Below are positions 54,446 to 64,000 of a stretch of 64,000 nt of DNA, piece by piece (within the stretch, counting starts at the first letter, position 1; each line of letters begins with the position of its first letter). The notes under the pieces were generated by a model. That model made no database searches. It was given only the letters and a program-made list of their open reading frames with translations, and had not been told where the DNA came from. This stretch comes from Siderastrea siderea. Taxonomy: Eukaryota > Cnidaria > Anthozoa > Scleractinia > Rhizangiidae. The stretch lies in the NCBI GenBank assembly GCA_964030785.1, contig OZ034971.1, positions 33,083,304 through 33,147,303 on the forward strand, read 5' to 3'. The translations under genes and the position numbers were made by a program.

Positions 54446-57352
54446 AATAAATACCCGAGTGGTTCGAAATCCGAAAACTGGCTTTCGCGATGCCAATCCC
54501 AAATTTCCTTCCCGTGTTGAGCCAGCAAAGGCAGAAATCATACCCAGCGGTTCCTCCAGGGTTTCCTTTCTGGCAAAATTGCCAGCGAAGTCTTTTATAT
54601 AGTCAGTGATTTTTTTGGTTTATTCTGTCCATGGTTTACAAAAACAGCAACGGAACTACTTTACAGGAAGCTACGGATTGTCACCACACCTTATTGCTTA
54701 AGCATTTTTTCGGTTGTTTTGGAATATTGCCGTTTTGACAGACAATCAGGTAAATGCCGAACGGTGGACTCAGATTTGATATTGATTTGTTCCTATTGTC
54801 ATTCTTTAAAAAATCGTTTCAACTTACTTTTAAATGTCTTGAATTATGCAGCAGGTCCTGGTAGAATATCTTTACCGTCCGATTGCAAAGTCTGTGGGAT
54901 TCATACATCTGCCATCCAGATTTGAACACATTTATTGCAAATCCTGTATATACAAAACAAATTAGAAGTAAGAAAATTTGCGTCCACGGAGCTAGAACGC
55001 TGATTAGAAACTTATTAGCTTACATATCGGTCATTTTGATGTGAACTCCGTAGTTGAAATTTCAATTGACGTTGCGTGAGAAACATACACAGCGGTAAAA
55101 ACAATGTAAACAAACTTACCAGTTAGTTAAACGGGAGGGAAGGCTGAAAACGTCGAGTAACATTTCTTTGCGCCTGGGATGCATTCTTGTTTTGCTCTTT
55201 TGCTCACGAAATTTTTCACCTTGCTGACGACAAATTGCGTGTTCAAAAGCGAGAAAACGTCAGCGTATGAATTTGCATCAGCCGAAGAGACCCGAATATT
55301 CGAGCGTCAAAGTGTTTTAGTTTTAGTATATGACTTTGTCGGCAAGCAAAGCGGCCGAAGTGCTGTCGGAAAATGGGCGAATTTTTGTGGCGTATATTTG
55401 TGGCGTCACTTGCTTCATGTTCGCGTAATCACTTCTTTGACATTTTAGTCTCACCTTTCCAGCTGGTTCATCTTCGTTCTGCAGATACGCAAATGGTGTT
55501 ATTGAGAAGCTATAACCTCCTGTGAGTGTCCGGTGGGGGTTTATTTCTCCGGTAAGTACATAATCTTAACACTTGCTCTTCTTCGTCTTCGCGGCGAAGA
55601 CTGTTTTTTATTTCCATCAACAATGTGTACAAAACGTTTCCAAATAATGGTTATTATGGAAACGTTTATCTCTTTCTTTTCGTTTGATTGTTTGTTTTCT
55701 GTTGGTCACTAGTGTTGTAGTTAAACCAGCGATATTATGACACACGCAGCTGCATACTCAGCTTATTGGCTTTGGTTTCACTTTATACTTGCAGCTCATA
55801 CTTAACAGGAATATGTTATTTCTCTGTTGTTTGCTTATGGTCGCTAACTTTGACCACCTGTTTTACACACAGTTTAAGCGAAAAACAGATTTTTTTAAGC
55901 TCAGGTAAATGTAAAGCATTTAAATGTAAAGCTCACTATGACTTTGCATCAAGCTGTGATATTAGTCAAACTCAAAGAATTTAGTTTTACTTAGCTCGTC
56001 AACAGACGTGACAAAGTTTTTTTCATGTTGGAAAGGCAACATCGTTTCAAATGGTTTTTGTTATTCATGATCACTGAAAACTGGATTGTGGTTAATAGAA
56101 AATCGGGAAATTTCAGGGAAGATTTTTGTCTGATGAGTGGCAACCTTGTTTTCCCAATCCTAAAATTCAGGTGACTATTATGTTTTTCGTCTCAGTGAAA
56201 GTGAAAATTATATTGCCTTAATCAGGTCATTCATTATTGTTTAACAAGAACAACCTAAAGAATTGTACCACATGATCAGACTAGCATAACTCTGTTGTGG
56301 GTTGCATTAATTATAGTTTAGTTTCACTTAAATATTTTTAGGTTTATTCAGGCCAGTACCTGGACTTAATGGCTAAAAAAGACCAGAACATTTGTCACTC
56401 CAAAAGGGAGAAGGGCCAGCAAAGAGGGTTATCAAGGAAAGGATAAATCATAGAACTGTAAGTAGATAAATTCTTTCATTTAGGTTGGAATACGCTTGAG
56501 GGGAGAGCTTACAATTTTAATTGGCAAGACATGGGGTGGAGATAGGTCAGAATGACAATTCCTTCTGTGTGACATCATCTGCTATTTCAAAGAAAATTGA
56601 CACAAAATCTCTGCTTACTATGCATTGCTTTTACAACCTGTCCCTGTGGCAAAATAAATTTAATCAAACAATGGGAAGCATTATTTATTTTTAGTTACTT
56701 CAGGTATCCTGATCATAACCTAGGAGTGCTACAAACTCCCTTTTTGTGCACTATTTAACCCACTTATTTGCCCCAAGATCAACAGGCATGCATGTTCTCC
56801 TGACTGCTTGTTCTCCACACATCTAAGGTACTACTTGGGAGAATTTTGTTCAACATCAAGACTATGACTTTTATGTTTGATCAACGTTCTTTACTTTGCT
56901 TCTCACAAATATATGATGCCTGCAACAGGCCACAGACACTGAAAAATATGAAGTGGTCAATAGATTGCAAGAGTTGTTATGCAAGATGTTAGTATGTGTA
57001 TTAATTTTACAATTGATACTAAGGTGATTCCATTCAGTTAACTCCTGGTGTGATAACACCAGGGAAGCCCTCTGTGTGTTATTGAGTGCTACCACAACAG
57101 TCATAACACAGTTGTCATTTATCCTGATGTTCAATTCCTTGTTTTCAGCTGAAGAAAGAATTCTTAGTGAAGTGGAAATTCTCCTGGGTGGAGACAAAAA
57201 ACAGGACAAGCAAGAACACAGACATTGAAAAGGAAAATGGAAAAAGAATTTAGAGTAACTCCTTAAAGTGGATTAAGCAATTGGTGGAAAAAGTAGAAAT
57301 ATATTTATTGAATTTTTTTAAAAATTTTTTCCTATAATTAAAATGGGAACGA

Positions 57353-57537
57353 GGGCCCGGTTGTTCGAAAGCCGATTAGCGTTAACCTTGGGTTAAATTT
57401 TGTCCAGGCTTTCTGATTCTCTTGATGTTAAAAAGCGTTACTGCTGCTAACTTCATGTGGCAATTTAAAGTAGCCAGAGTCAAACTGTTAAGTGAAAATA
57501 ATTTACTGGAATCCACCTTGCTTGAAACAACCAGGTC
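57353..57537. mobile_element. MITE with GGCCCGGTTGTTCGAAA-type ends
   Basis: GGGCCCGGTTGTTCGAAAGC at the left pairs with the inverted right end GGACCTGGTTGTTTCAAGC. The interior contains GTTAACC motifs. Size is about 185 bp. Confidence 0.6.
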
Positions 57538-59059
57538 CTGACATAGTCTGTTTCCTGACCATGATGGTCTGTTTCCATCAGATGGTTTTTAATTGGGGGA
57601 AAGGGGATTTCTGGTGAAAATTAATTTCTGTGTTGGGGAGATCAAAGTGGTTAAATTTGGCCTTTTAAACATGTAATTTTACAAGAATGGTGCCATGTTA
57701 TCACACTATACTTAGCCATTTTAACCTCACAGACAGTCATGATGTCCAAATTACACTGTTTGCAAAGGAGACTGACATGGAATATTTTCTCTTGGTCACA
57801 TATCCCATCCTGCATGCAATGACCCAGTGAAAAATGTTTTCCCCTCATAGTCCTCCTTGGCATCCATCCACATGAGCAAAACCAAATCAACTGTCTTTAC
57901 TACCTTCAAGGGTTCAGGGGAAACATTGATGCTTATTTGGAAGATTTGAAATTTATCACAGCATCTCTCTCCCCCCCCCCCCCCCATCACCACAGCCTGC
58001 CTCCAACTTCCCTGTTCCTTTCAATAAATAAGTCTATAGGGAGGATGTTACTTTTAAAATAGGGGCAATTGATTCCCAACTGGCCAGGGGGACAGAGGGT
58101 ATCCCCCCTGTATAAGCTATATAGATATCTGCTACCCCAAGGGGTATGGCTTTTTGGTTTGAAAATGGGTATGGATTTTGACTGTTTTGGTCTGAAAGTC
58201 TGATTTGGGTACCAGATCTGAAAATGGGTATGGATTCAGAGGTTAGGGCTAAAAACATGTATTGGAAAGTTACACTGGAGAACTTGGCAGCACACCCCCA
58301 CTAAAAATTCCTAGGAGTACCCCCATCCTCCTGGGATGTGAATAGTGAACTTAGAATAAATGCACTTAGCCTGCTGTTGATCAGTGTAAATTATACGATA
58401 TTACATCTGTACTCACTGCCCTGTATGAAAAATGACTAGTTAATTCTTAACCATCAGAGGTTAAATAAGGAAACAGTAAAAAATTGGGAAATTGAGTTGT
58501 GTTGATTGTGCTGAGCTTGGGACCACTTTCCCCAGAAAGTGGATAGCAATAGATTGCCAGTAGACTACTAACTTCTTCTGGTATTGGTCATCGAGTTAAA
58601 GTAAAGGGCTCTTAATTATTCTGCTTTCTTATGAAAAGGTTGATAATCTTATTTTTATCGTTGAGGACACTCTAAGGAGACGTATGTGTAGGATATGGTA
58701 TGTTGTATAAGCATTTCATTGGACCGCAACCAATCAACAATAAAGGATTTCTAACTACCCCTGTTGCATCCACGTTTTGACACTTTGAGTATTGTTAGTA
58801 CTTGGGCCAGTAAAGGTTCTGGAAGAGACAATTTGTCAGTGTGGGGATGGGTGTTTGAAGAATTTCAGCTCATTTGTAGGAGTCACTCAAGGGTCATCTC
58901 ATTGTTTACACTTTTGATAAACACTGGATTTTTTATAATCCTTCATTGTCAGCAATTTCTTTCGATTTAGATACGACGGTGGAGAAGGAAATGCCGTTTC
59001 AACCTGAATAGAAAACTGACTTTATACCCACTGAGTATGTCAATTCAAGATTTACTTAA

Positions 59060-59420
59060 AGACCAGGCAATTTTCAAGTTGGTTTTCATGCCCAGCATGT
59101 GGAGTCAATTTTCATACTGGCCATACAAAGTCGATTTTCATGCCGGGCATGAAAAGCCGATTTTCATGCCGGGCATGTAGAGCCAGATTTCATGCCGGGC
59201 ATGAAATGTGGCTCGACCCGGGCCGAGAGAAGACTGGGCTGAGACGAGAACAAAAGTCATGCCGGGCATGAGATTTCGATTTTCATGCCGGGCATGAAAA
59301 TCGAAATTTCATGCCCGGCATGAACTTTTTTCGTCTCAAACCCAGTCTTCTCCCGGTCGCTCGGTACGGATCGTCCCTGAGCAAAAGAACATCCCGGGCA
59401 TGAACTTTTCCGAAACATGC
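59060..59420. repeat. Right-hand CATGCCGGGCATG array with a long hairpin
   Basis: Six full palindromes start at about 59141, 59165, 59191, 59258, 59284 and 59310. From about 59227 to 59355, AGAAGACTGGG and GAGACGA at the left pair with TCGTCTC and CCCAGTCTTCT at the right, so three palindromes lie inside a larger hairpin. Confidence 0.8.
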
Positions 59421-59830
59421 TCTACCAAATTTTTTCCTCAATGAACTCCTCTTTAGTTTGCTTCCAACAGTTTTGGGTTTAGAGAGGCATGAAAAAATGC
59501 GTTACATGCCCAACTAGAGGGGATACCCGGTCGGAAGTAGTACATTTTCCCCTACATGCCATGATCCATGTAAAAAAGAGCCTTTGATTTTTAAGATCGT
59601 TGAAAATAATACCCACGAGGGCATTTCTTCATGCCTCTTATGTCTCAAAAGAGGTTTTCGTGGCTCAAGAGAGGTCGTTGATCATGTTTTGGCATTAAAA
59701 TGGCCAAAAAGCATGCCTATACGATTAAAACTGTAAATTTTTAACTGAAATTTCACTTTCCAAGCCGTTCTAGGTATTCTATTAATGAAAATATAAATTT
59801 TAGTTTCATCGGATAAATATTTTGGCGATA

Positions 59831-61930
59831 CGGCGGGTGTCATGTTTGGGCGCTTCACGGCCTCCGCCAGACCGCTTTTTCCGGGCCCAAGACAGGGCTA
59901 CGAAAAGAGCTCGATTTGAATCTAATTCAAACATCATTCAACTCAAAGCTTCTTATCGTATTAAAGGGAATTTAACACACATCTTGAGTGGTCATGTGCT
60001 TGAATTGATTGCCACTAGAATATTTTACAGATTTTTAAATATTTACAAAATTTCGAGGATTTCACGCGAGCAAGATGTTGTCGAGATTCGAAGGCCTAAA
60101 ATCACACCCGGTACCTACTTTTAAACAGCAAAAGACATTCCACATTAAAAAACAATCTCTAAGCTTTCAAAATATGGTTTTAAAACTTTGGGCAACACAT
60201 GAAATGAATTTATGGGAACGCAAAATTCAGGGAGCACTTGAGTGAAATTTGATCTTTCTGACATGACAGTTTTGAGGTTCGGCGCGACTCAAACAAATGG
60301 TGTAGCCAAAATACCTTTAATTCAGGCAATCTCAAGTCCCACTGTGATACATACATGCTTCATAGACATTAGGTGTAAGATTTTATACCAATTGTCAGCC
60401 GAAAAGAACTCATATCTCGGCTTTGGGGTATTTGAACTTGCCTCGCTAATGTAAACATGTGGGTCAAGTTCTTATCACGACACAGCGAAGTGTTCAATAT
60501 CTACACCAAATATCTATCCTATCTAGTATATAGTCACGTCCACAGTATGTTTGTTTGTACCTTGTGACCTTGTTTGTCTTCATTTCCGCATAAAACTGAG
60601 GTAAACTACAGCGAAATCCCCGCAAGCTCAACGTGCAACGAGTCTCGTGGAAGTGCTGTTACGTGAGTCGAGATTGCGTTACGTAACATGACACACAAGG
60701 AGACCAGTTACTTCAGGATTATTTCTGAGTTGTGAAAAAAATTCCATCTCTAATGTACATTTTGTAGGTATGCCATTGGAATGAGCTGGCAATCTCAAAT
60801 TTTCATACTTTTGCAGTCAACCATCGCAGACTTGGGATCCCCGAACGTGCCAAACAGTATTCATTAGCGCTATGTAAATACTGTAACGTGTTCCTGTTTG
60901 TTGTTTGTTTTGTTCTCAATATTTGTCCCGATTTCTATCACATTGAGAAATACCCTAATGCGTTGTGCAATACTTTTGCAATACCCTGTTATACAAAGCA
61001 CAAGTAAGAGCGTCCCGGTACAGTCTGATCTTGCGCTGGCGGCGTCAGTCTTGATAGCCCGGTCTCATTCTATAAACTAGCGCTGAAAATAAGTAAGCAT
61101 CATTGCCAGCTAGTCTGCTCACAAATGTGCGACGATACAGAGTGTGAATATGGAGCGTTGGTTGGGGGCGAGTGTGGTTCAAGCACCAAATACCCGGACA
61201 CAGCGTACGGTGCCCATCGGGGAGTACAACCGATCAATTGAGCGCCACTTTACAGACACCCTGCAAGCCATTTTTGCTAACTGGTTTAAACACTGAAGCA
61301 GAGCTGATATTAGCCAGGGCAGGTAAGTTTGAGACATATTTTATTTCTATTCTCATGTTAAGCTGCACTCTGGTGTTATGTATGCGCGCCCTGAGTTGCA
61401 CCATCGTAGTCATAAGGTAGGTAAAAATAAAAAGATTCACCTATTTTCTCATAGGTTGATTTATTAATGAACGGGCGTTAAATGCGCGGTACGCTTTCTT
61501 GCAAGCTAGAACTAATGTATTACACTCTACATGCAATTTTCTTGCTCTCGGTCTGATTTTTTGGTATTGTACCACGTGATAAAGAAATCGGCAATTATAA
61601 AGCGTGCGCTGATTGGCTACGATGAGGGGATGTATTATGGAACATCCATGCCCGAGTCAAAGCACTAAGGAACGGACCAGGGGGGAAGGTGCAGTTTTGT
61701 TTTATTTTTGGGTTTTTCCTGGGGCAGCGTTTGTGCTTGATTGTTTGAGGTATTTTGTGCGATTTTTTATCGCTTTTGGCTCTTTTTGTCCGTGCACGAA
61801 CTGTTTTCCTTGAAATTTAGGCTAGCACGATTTTTGGCCAGTTCTTAACAAAACTCGACAAAATGAGACTGAAAATACCCTCCATAGGATTCAAGGAAAA
61901 TCTATGGAACGCCACAACTGTCTTATGATA
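59831..61930. other. Upstream of the SAM/HECT-type gene
   Basis: The frame 59822-60124 (plus, 100 codons) and others are short and not recognisable. The region presumably includes the promoter and 5'UTR of the gene at 62498, but no element could be identified. Confidence 0.4.
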
Positions 61931-62372
61931 CTTTTTTCTATTATATTCGGTGCTTATTTCATTATATTCGGTGCTTATTCCATTATGTACGGTGCTCCTG
62001 TCTTTATATGCGGTGCTTTCTACTTTATATTCAGTGCTTTTTTCGTTATATGGGGTGCATATTTCATTATATTCGGTTCAAACGCCATTATATTCGGTAT
62101 TTATTCCGTTATATTCGGTGCTAAAACCATTATATTCAATGCTATCTTCATTATATTCAGTGCTTATTTCATTATATTTGGTGGTTAATTTGTTCGGTGG
62201 CTTCTTCGTTATATCCGGTGCTAACACCATTGTATTCGGTGCTTACTTTGTTCGGTGCTTCCTTCGTTATGTTCGGTGCTTACTTTGTTCGGTGCTTACT
62301 TCATTATATTCGGTGCTTTCTTTGTTCAATGCTTTCTTCGTTATATTCGGTGCTTACATCATTATATTCGGT
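61931..62372. repeat. 21-bp minisatellite, about 21 units
   Basis: The unit TTATATTCGGTGCTTATTTC plus one base repeats with few interruptions and some point changes (also TTTGTTCGGTGCTTAC variants in the second half). Because 21 is a multiple of three, two frames stay open across it, giving IIFGAYF-like and SLYSVLI-like heptads. I consider these by-products, not proteins. Confidence 0.92.
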
Positions 62373-62497
62373 CCTCTCTTCAGTATGATCGTCACCAGTC
62401 TTCTTAAAGAATTCGGAGAAGGTCTGGGGAAGACTGGAAAACCCCAGAATGCAATTCTCCCCTTTCTTGCATCTCTTTGTCTTTTTCAGCGTGGAAA

Positions 62498-63731
62498 ATG
62501 GAGGGCATTTTGAAAGAACTTAATCTTGAAACGCTCCTAACTAACTTCAGACGAGAAAGAATCGTTCCTGTGACAATTATGTCGATGAACGACGAGCAAA
62601 TTGAGCGATTGGGAGTAACTGCGATTGGAGATCGTGTTAGATTGCGTGCAGCTTGCAGAGACTTCGAAGACAGCAGCGCCGGGGTTTCCAGTGACGGTGA
62701 CCGAAGTGTGGCAACAACTAGCGCAAGGGGAAGACCTTCTGCTGAAGGAATCCGCGAGGAGCGAATGAGGCTTTTCAACCCCAGAGGCCCCAGATCTCAA
62801 TCCAAAAACAGGAAAACTCCACAGGCACGAACATGGACCGTTCAGTTTGTCTGCTTAGCAGACAGATATCAATGCAAAATACCATCAGCCGTCGAGAAGC
62901 AAACCTTACATAAAGCCGGCCTAGGGGTTAAAAAAATCAAACTCCAGTTGGATGACGATGAACGCACTGTGCACCAGAGGCTTATTTCAAGTGACAAAGA
63001 TGATGCAGGTGACGCGAAAGGATTTCCACATCTACGTGAAGGAGGCGGATTTGAAATGTTGCATTGTCTTCCTAATTGTCGGGACTTAACCCCTCTTAAG
63101 TGTTCTTGGGCTGCCAGGGAATTAAGATGCAACTTAGGAGGCCAGTCAAAGATCTATCTAAGACCAATTCAAAGAGATCTGTCCACCAAATCCCTTGTTC
63201 CACAAAATTCTTGCGAAGTGAAAGAGAAATGCATGAGCTGCAAGAAGGAATTCCCAATGAGTGAACTTCGCACGCATTCGTTTTACATGTGCACTGCTGG
63301 TCTTAATAGTGGTTCAGATTCGGAGGAGGAGAAAATCAAAGAAAGCCGCAGTTCGGAAAGTACAATCAGTGCCATCCCTGATGATGACTCTTTACAACTG
63401 GAAAGTACTCAAGTTGAAGAGGACCAGGATGTGACTCTTGCAGTTTCTGAACAACCCATTCCTGAAGAGACAAAGGATCCTATTGACACTGTCATTAGCT
63501 ATTGTGAGGCAAACAACATTCAAAATCCTGTGGAGATTCTCCGTTGCATGCAAAAATACATAGTTACTGGTAGAGCCTTGGAACTTGAATCAGACAGCGA
63601 ACTCTTAGAGGGAGAAACAAATTACATCAATGTGGATAGAACGAACTTACTAGAAACCACATTTGAAGAAGTAAGAGCACTTGAAAACCTTCGCTTGACT
63701 TTAGAGGTTTCATTCTATGGGGAGTTAAGAG
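62498..63731 (+). CDS. SAM-like and UBZ-like zinc finger protein, first coding exon of a HECT-type ubiquitin ligase-like gene
   Basis: ATG at 62498 follows a likely 3' splice site (TTGTCTTTTTCAG, 62489), implying a 5'UTR exon upstream. Residues 1-50 (ILKELNLETLLTNFRRE to RVRLRAACR) have the pattern of a SAM domain. A basic Ser/Arg-rich linker follows. About residues 245-265 read CMSCKKEFPMSELRTHSFYM plus Cys, a C-x2-C...H...C finger resembling UBZ types. An acidic region follows. The end, LETTFEEVRALENLRLTLEV plus SFYGELRG, matches the segment before the HECT catalytic domain in G2E3-like proteins as I recall them. The open frame continues only 9 codons past a GGTTTGT donor, so the exon ends at about 63731 and the HECT part should lie beyond the window. 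Start and donor are inferred. Confidence 0.7.
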
Positions 63732-64000
63732 GTTTGTTCTTTAAATGGTTTTTACGTTAGAGTTACAATGTTACCTTCCTCCTCTTTCTTACTAAAGTCG
63801 AAAGCTTTACCCTACAAAACCTAGTAATGATTGTAACCAAAGTTCTCCATGTAACATCATTTCTTGATCAGTCAAGATGAATTTTCTCGGTACATGTATT
63901 TACATCAGGTCTCCACACAATGGCTGCAAGAAATGTGTGGGGACAAAAAATTTTGATACTGGGGACCTACAATTGATGATCCCATCATTGCACCTCATTA
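63732..64000 (+). other. Start of the following intron
   Basis: Non-coding after the likely donor GTTTGT; no further exon is visible before the end of the window. Confidence 0.5.

Larger units (their letters stand above)
53311..59059. other. Interior of the possible large element
   Basis: There are C tracts at about 53560 and 57967-57984, MITEs at 53889, 54227 and 57353, and only short frames (longest near 55179 and 56871). None has a recognisable domain, splice pattern or transposase motif. Confidence 0.45.
52640..59830. mobile_element. Possible large (about 7.2 kb) DNA transposon with palindrome-rich ends
   Basis: The segment CCTAGAACGGGTTGGAAAGT plus GAAATTTCA at about 52690-52720 is matched, inverted, by CCTAGAACGGCTTGGAAAGT plus GAAATTTCA at about 59742-59772. 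Weaker AT-rich similarity extends outward on both sides to TATCG. Just inside both ends are arrays of CATGCC[CG]GGCATG, found nowhere else in the window. No transposase was recognised, so autonomy and class are unknown. Confidence 0.5.

Noticed and set aside
59822..60124. Gene encoding a basic 100-residue protein
   Set aside because: The frame starts within the apparent end of the large element and has no known motif.
61904..62513. Repeat protein of 94 or 187 residues
   Set aside because: Both frames are produced by a 21-bp minisatellite whose length is a multiple of three.

Overview
The window is animal nuclear DNA, most likely from an anthozoan cnidarian such as a stony coral or sea anemone. 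Genes are split into phase-matched exons with GT-AG introns, intergenic DNA is AT-rich, and short inverted-repeat transposons, tRNA-derived SINEs, LINE fragments and microsatellites are dense. The main gene family encodes a secreted CapA/PgsA-type protein (PGA_cap fold, the bacterial poly-gamma-glutamate capsule protein family). Horizontally acquired poly-gamma-glutamate synthase genes are reported from cnidarians and linked to stinging capsules, which fits this assignment. The organism call is an inference.

Roughly 1-52.6 kb is a decayed tandem and inverted array of this family. One copy, called C here (27921-35184, + strand, seven exons), carries every exon and every motif; only its exon 3 donor is ambiguous. 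Other + strand pieces are a start-less exon 1 (4000-4057), copy A (exons 1-4, 7772-16051), copy B (exons 1-4, 17385-21191), an orphan exon 7 (23315-23468), a truncated exon 5 plus an exon 6 (36913-39131), exons 6 and 7 (48916-49498) and a lone exon 1 (51498-51576). Minus-strand pieces are exon 1 (252-330 and 46451-46529), a diverged exon 1 (1623-1677), exon 2 with a frameshift (42013-42255), exon 3 (39723-39867) and an internally deleted exon 7 (48500-48600). Two upstream regions are distinguishable. Type I precedes the MKI-type signal peptides at 4.0, 7.8 and 17.4 kb. Type II precedes the MGI/MRI-type signal peptides at 0.3, 27.9, 46.5 and 51.5 kb.

A large imperfect inverted repeat (42804-48833 against 49115-52608) has an exon 6 in its spacer. 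Its left arm is interrupted by a broken Crypton-like tyrosine recombinase element with 17-bp inverted ends and by a 145-bp palindrome. Other mobile DNA includes a hAT-like element with a perfect 8-bp target duplication (10063-10578), a TTAA-flanked MITE family with a nested piggyBac-like MITE, an internally deleted L1-like LINE (24611-26037), an ATCGAT-rich element (40410-41259), and a possible 7.2-kb element at 52.6-59.8 kb whose end regions carry arrays of the palindrome CATGCCGGGCATG.

The right end holds a 21-bp minisatellite (61931-62372) and the first coding exon of an unrelated gene (62498-63731). It encodes a SAM-like domain, a UBZ-like zinc finger and the lead-in to a HECT ubiquitin ligase domain that lies beyond the window. 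No other host gene could be supported; the remaining open frames are short and resemble chance frames or repeats.
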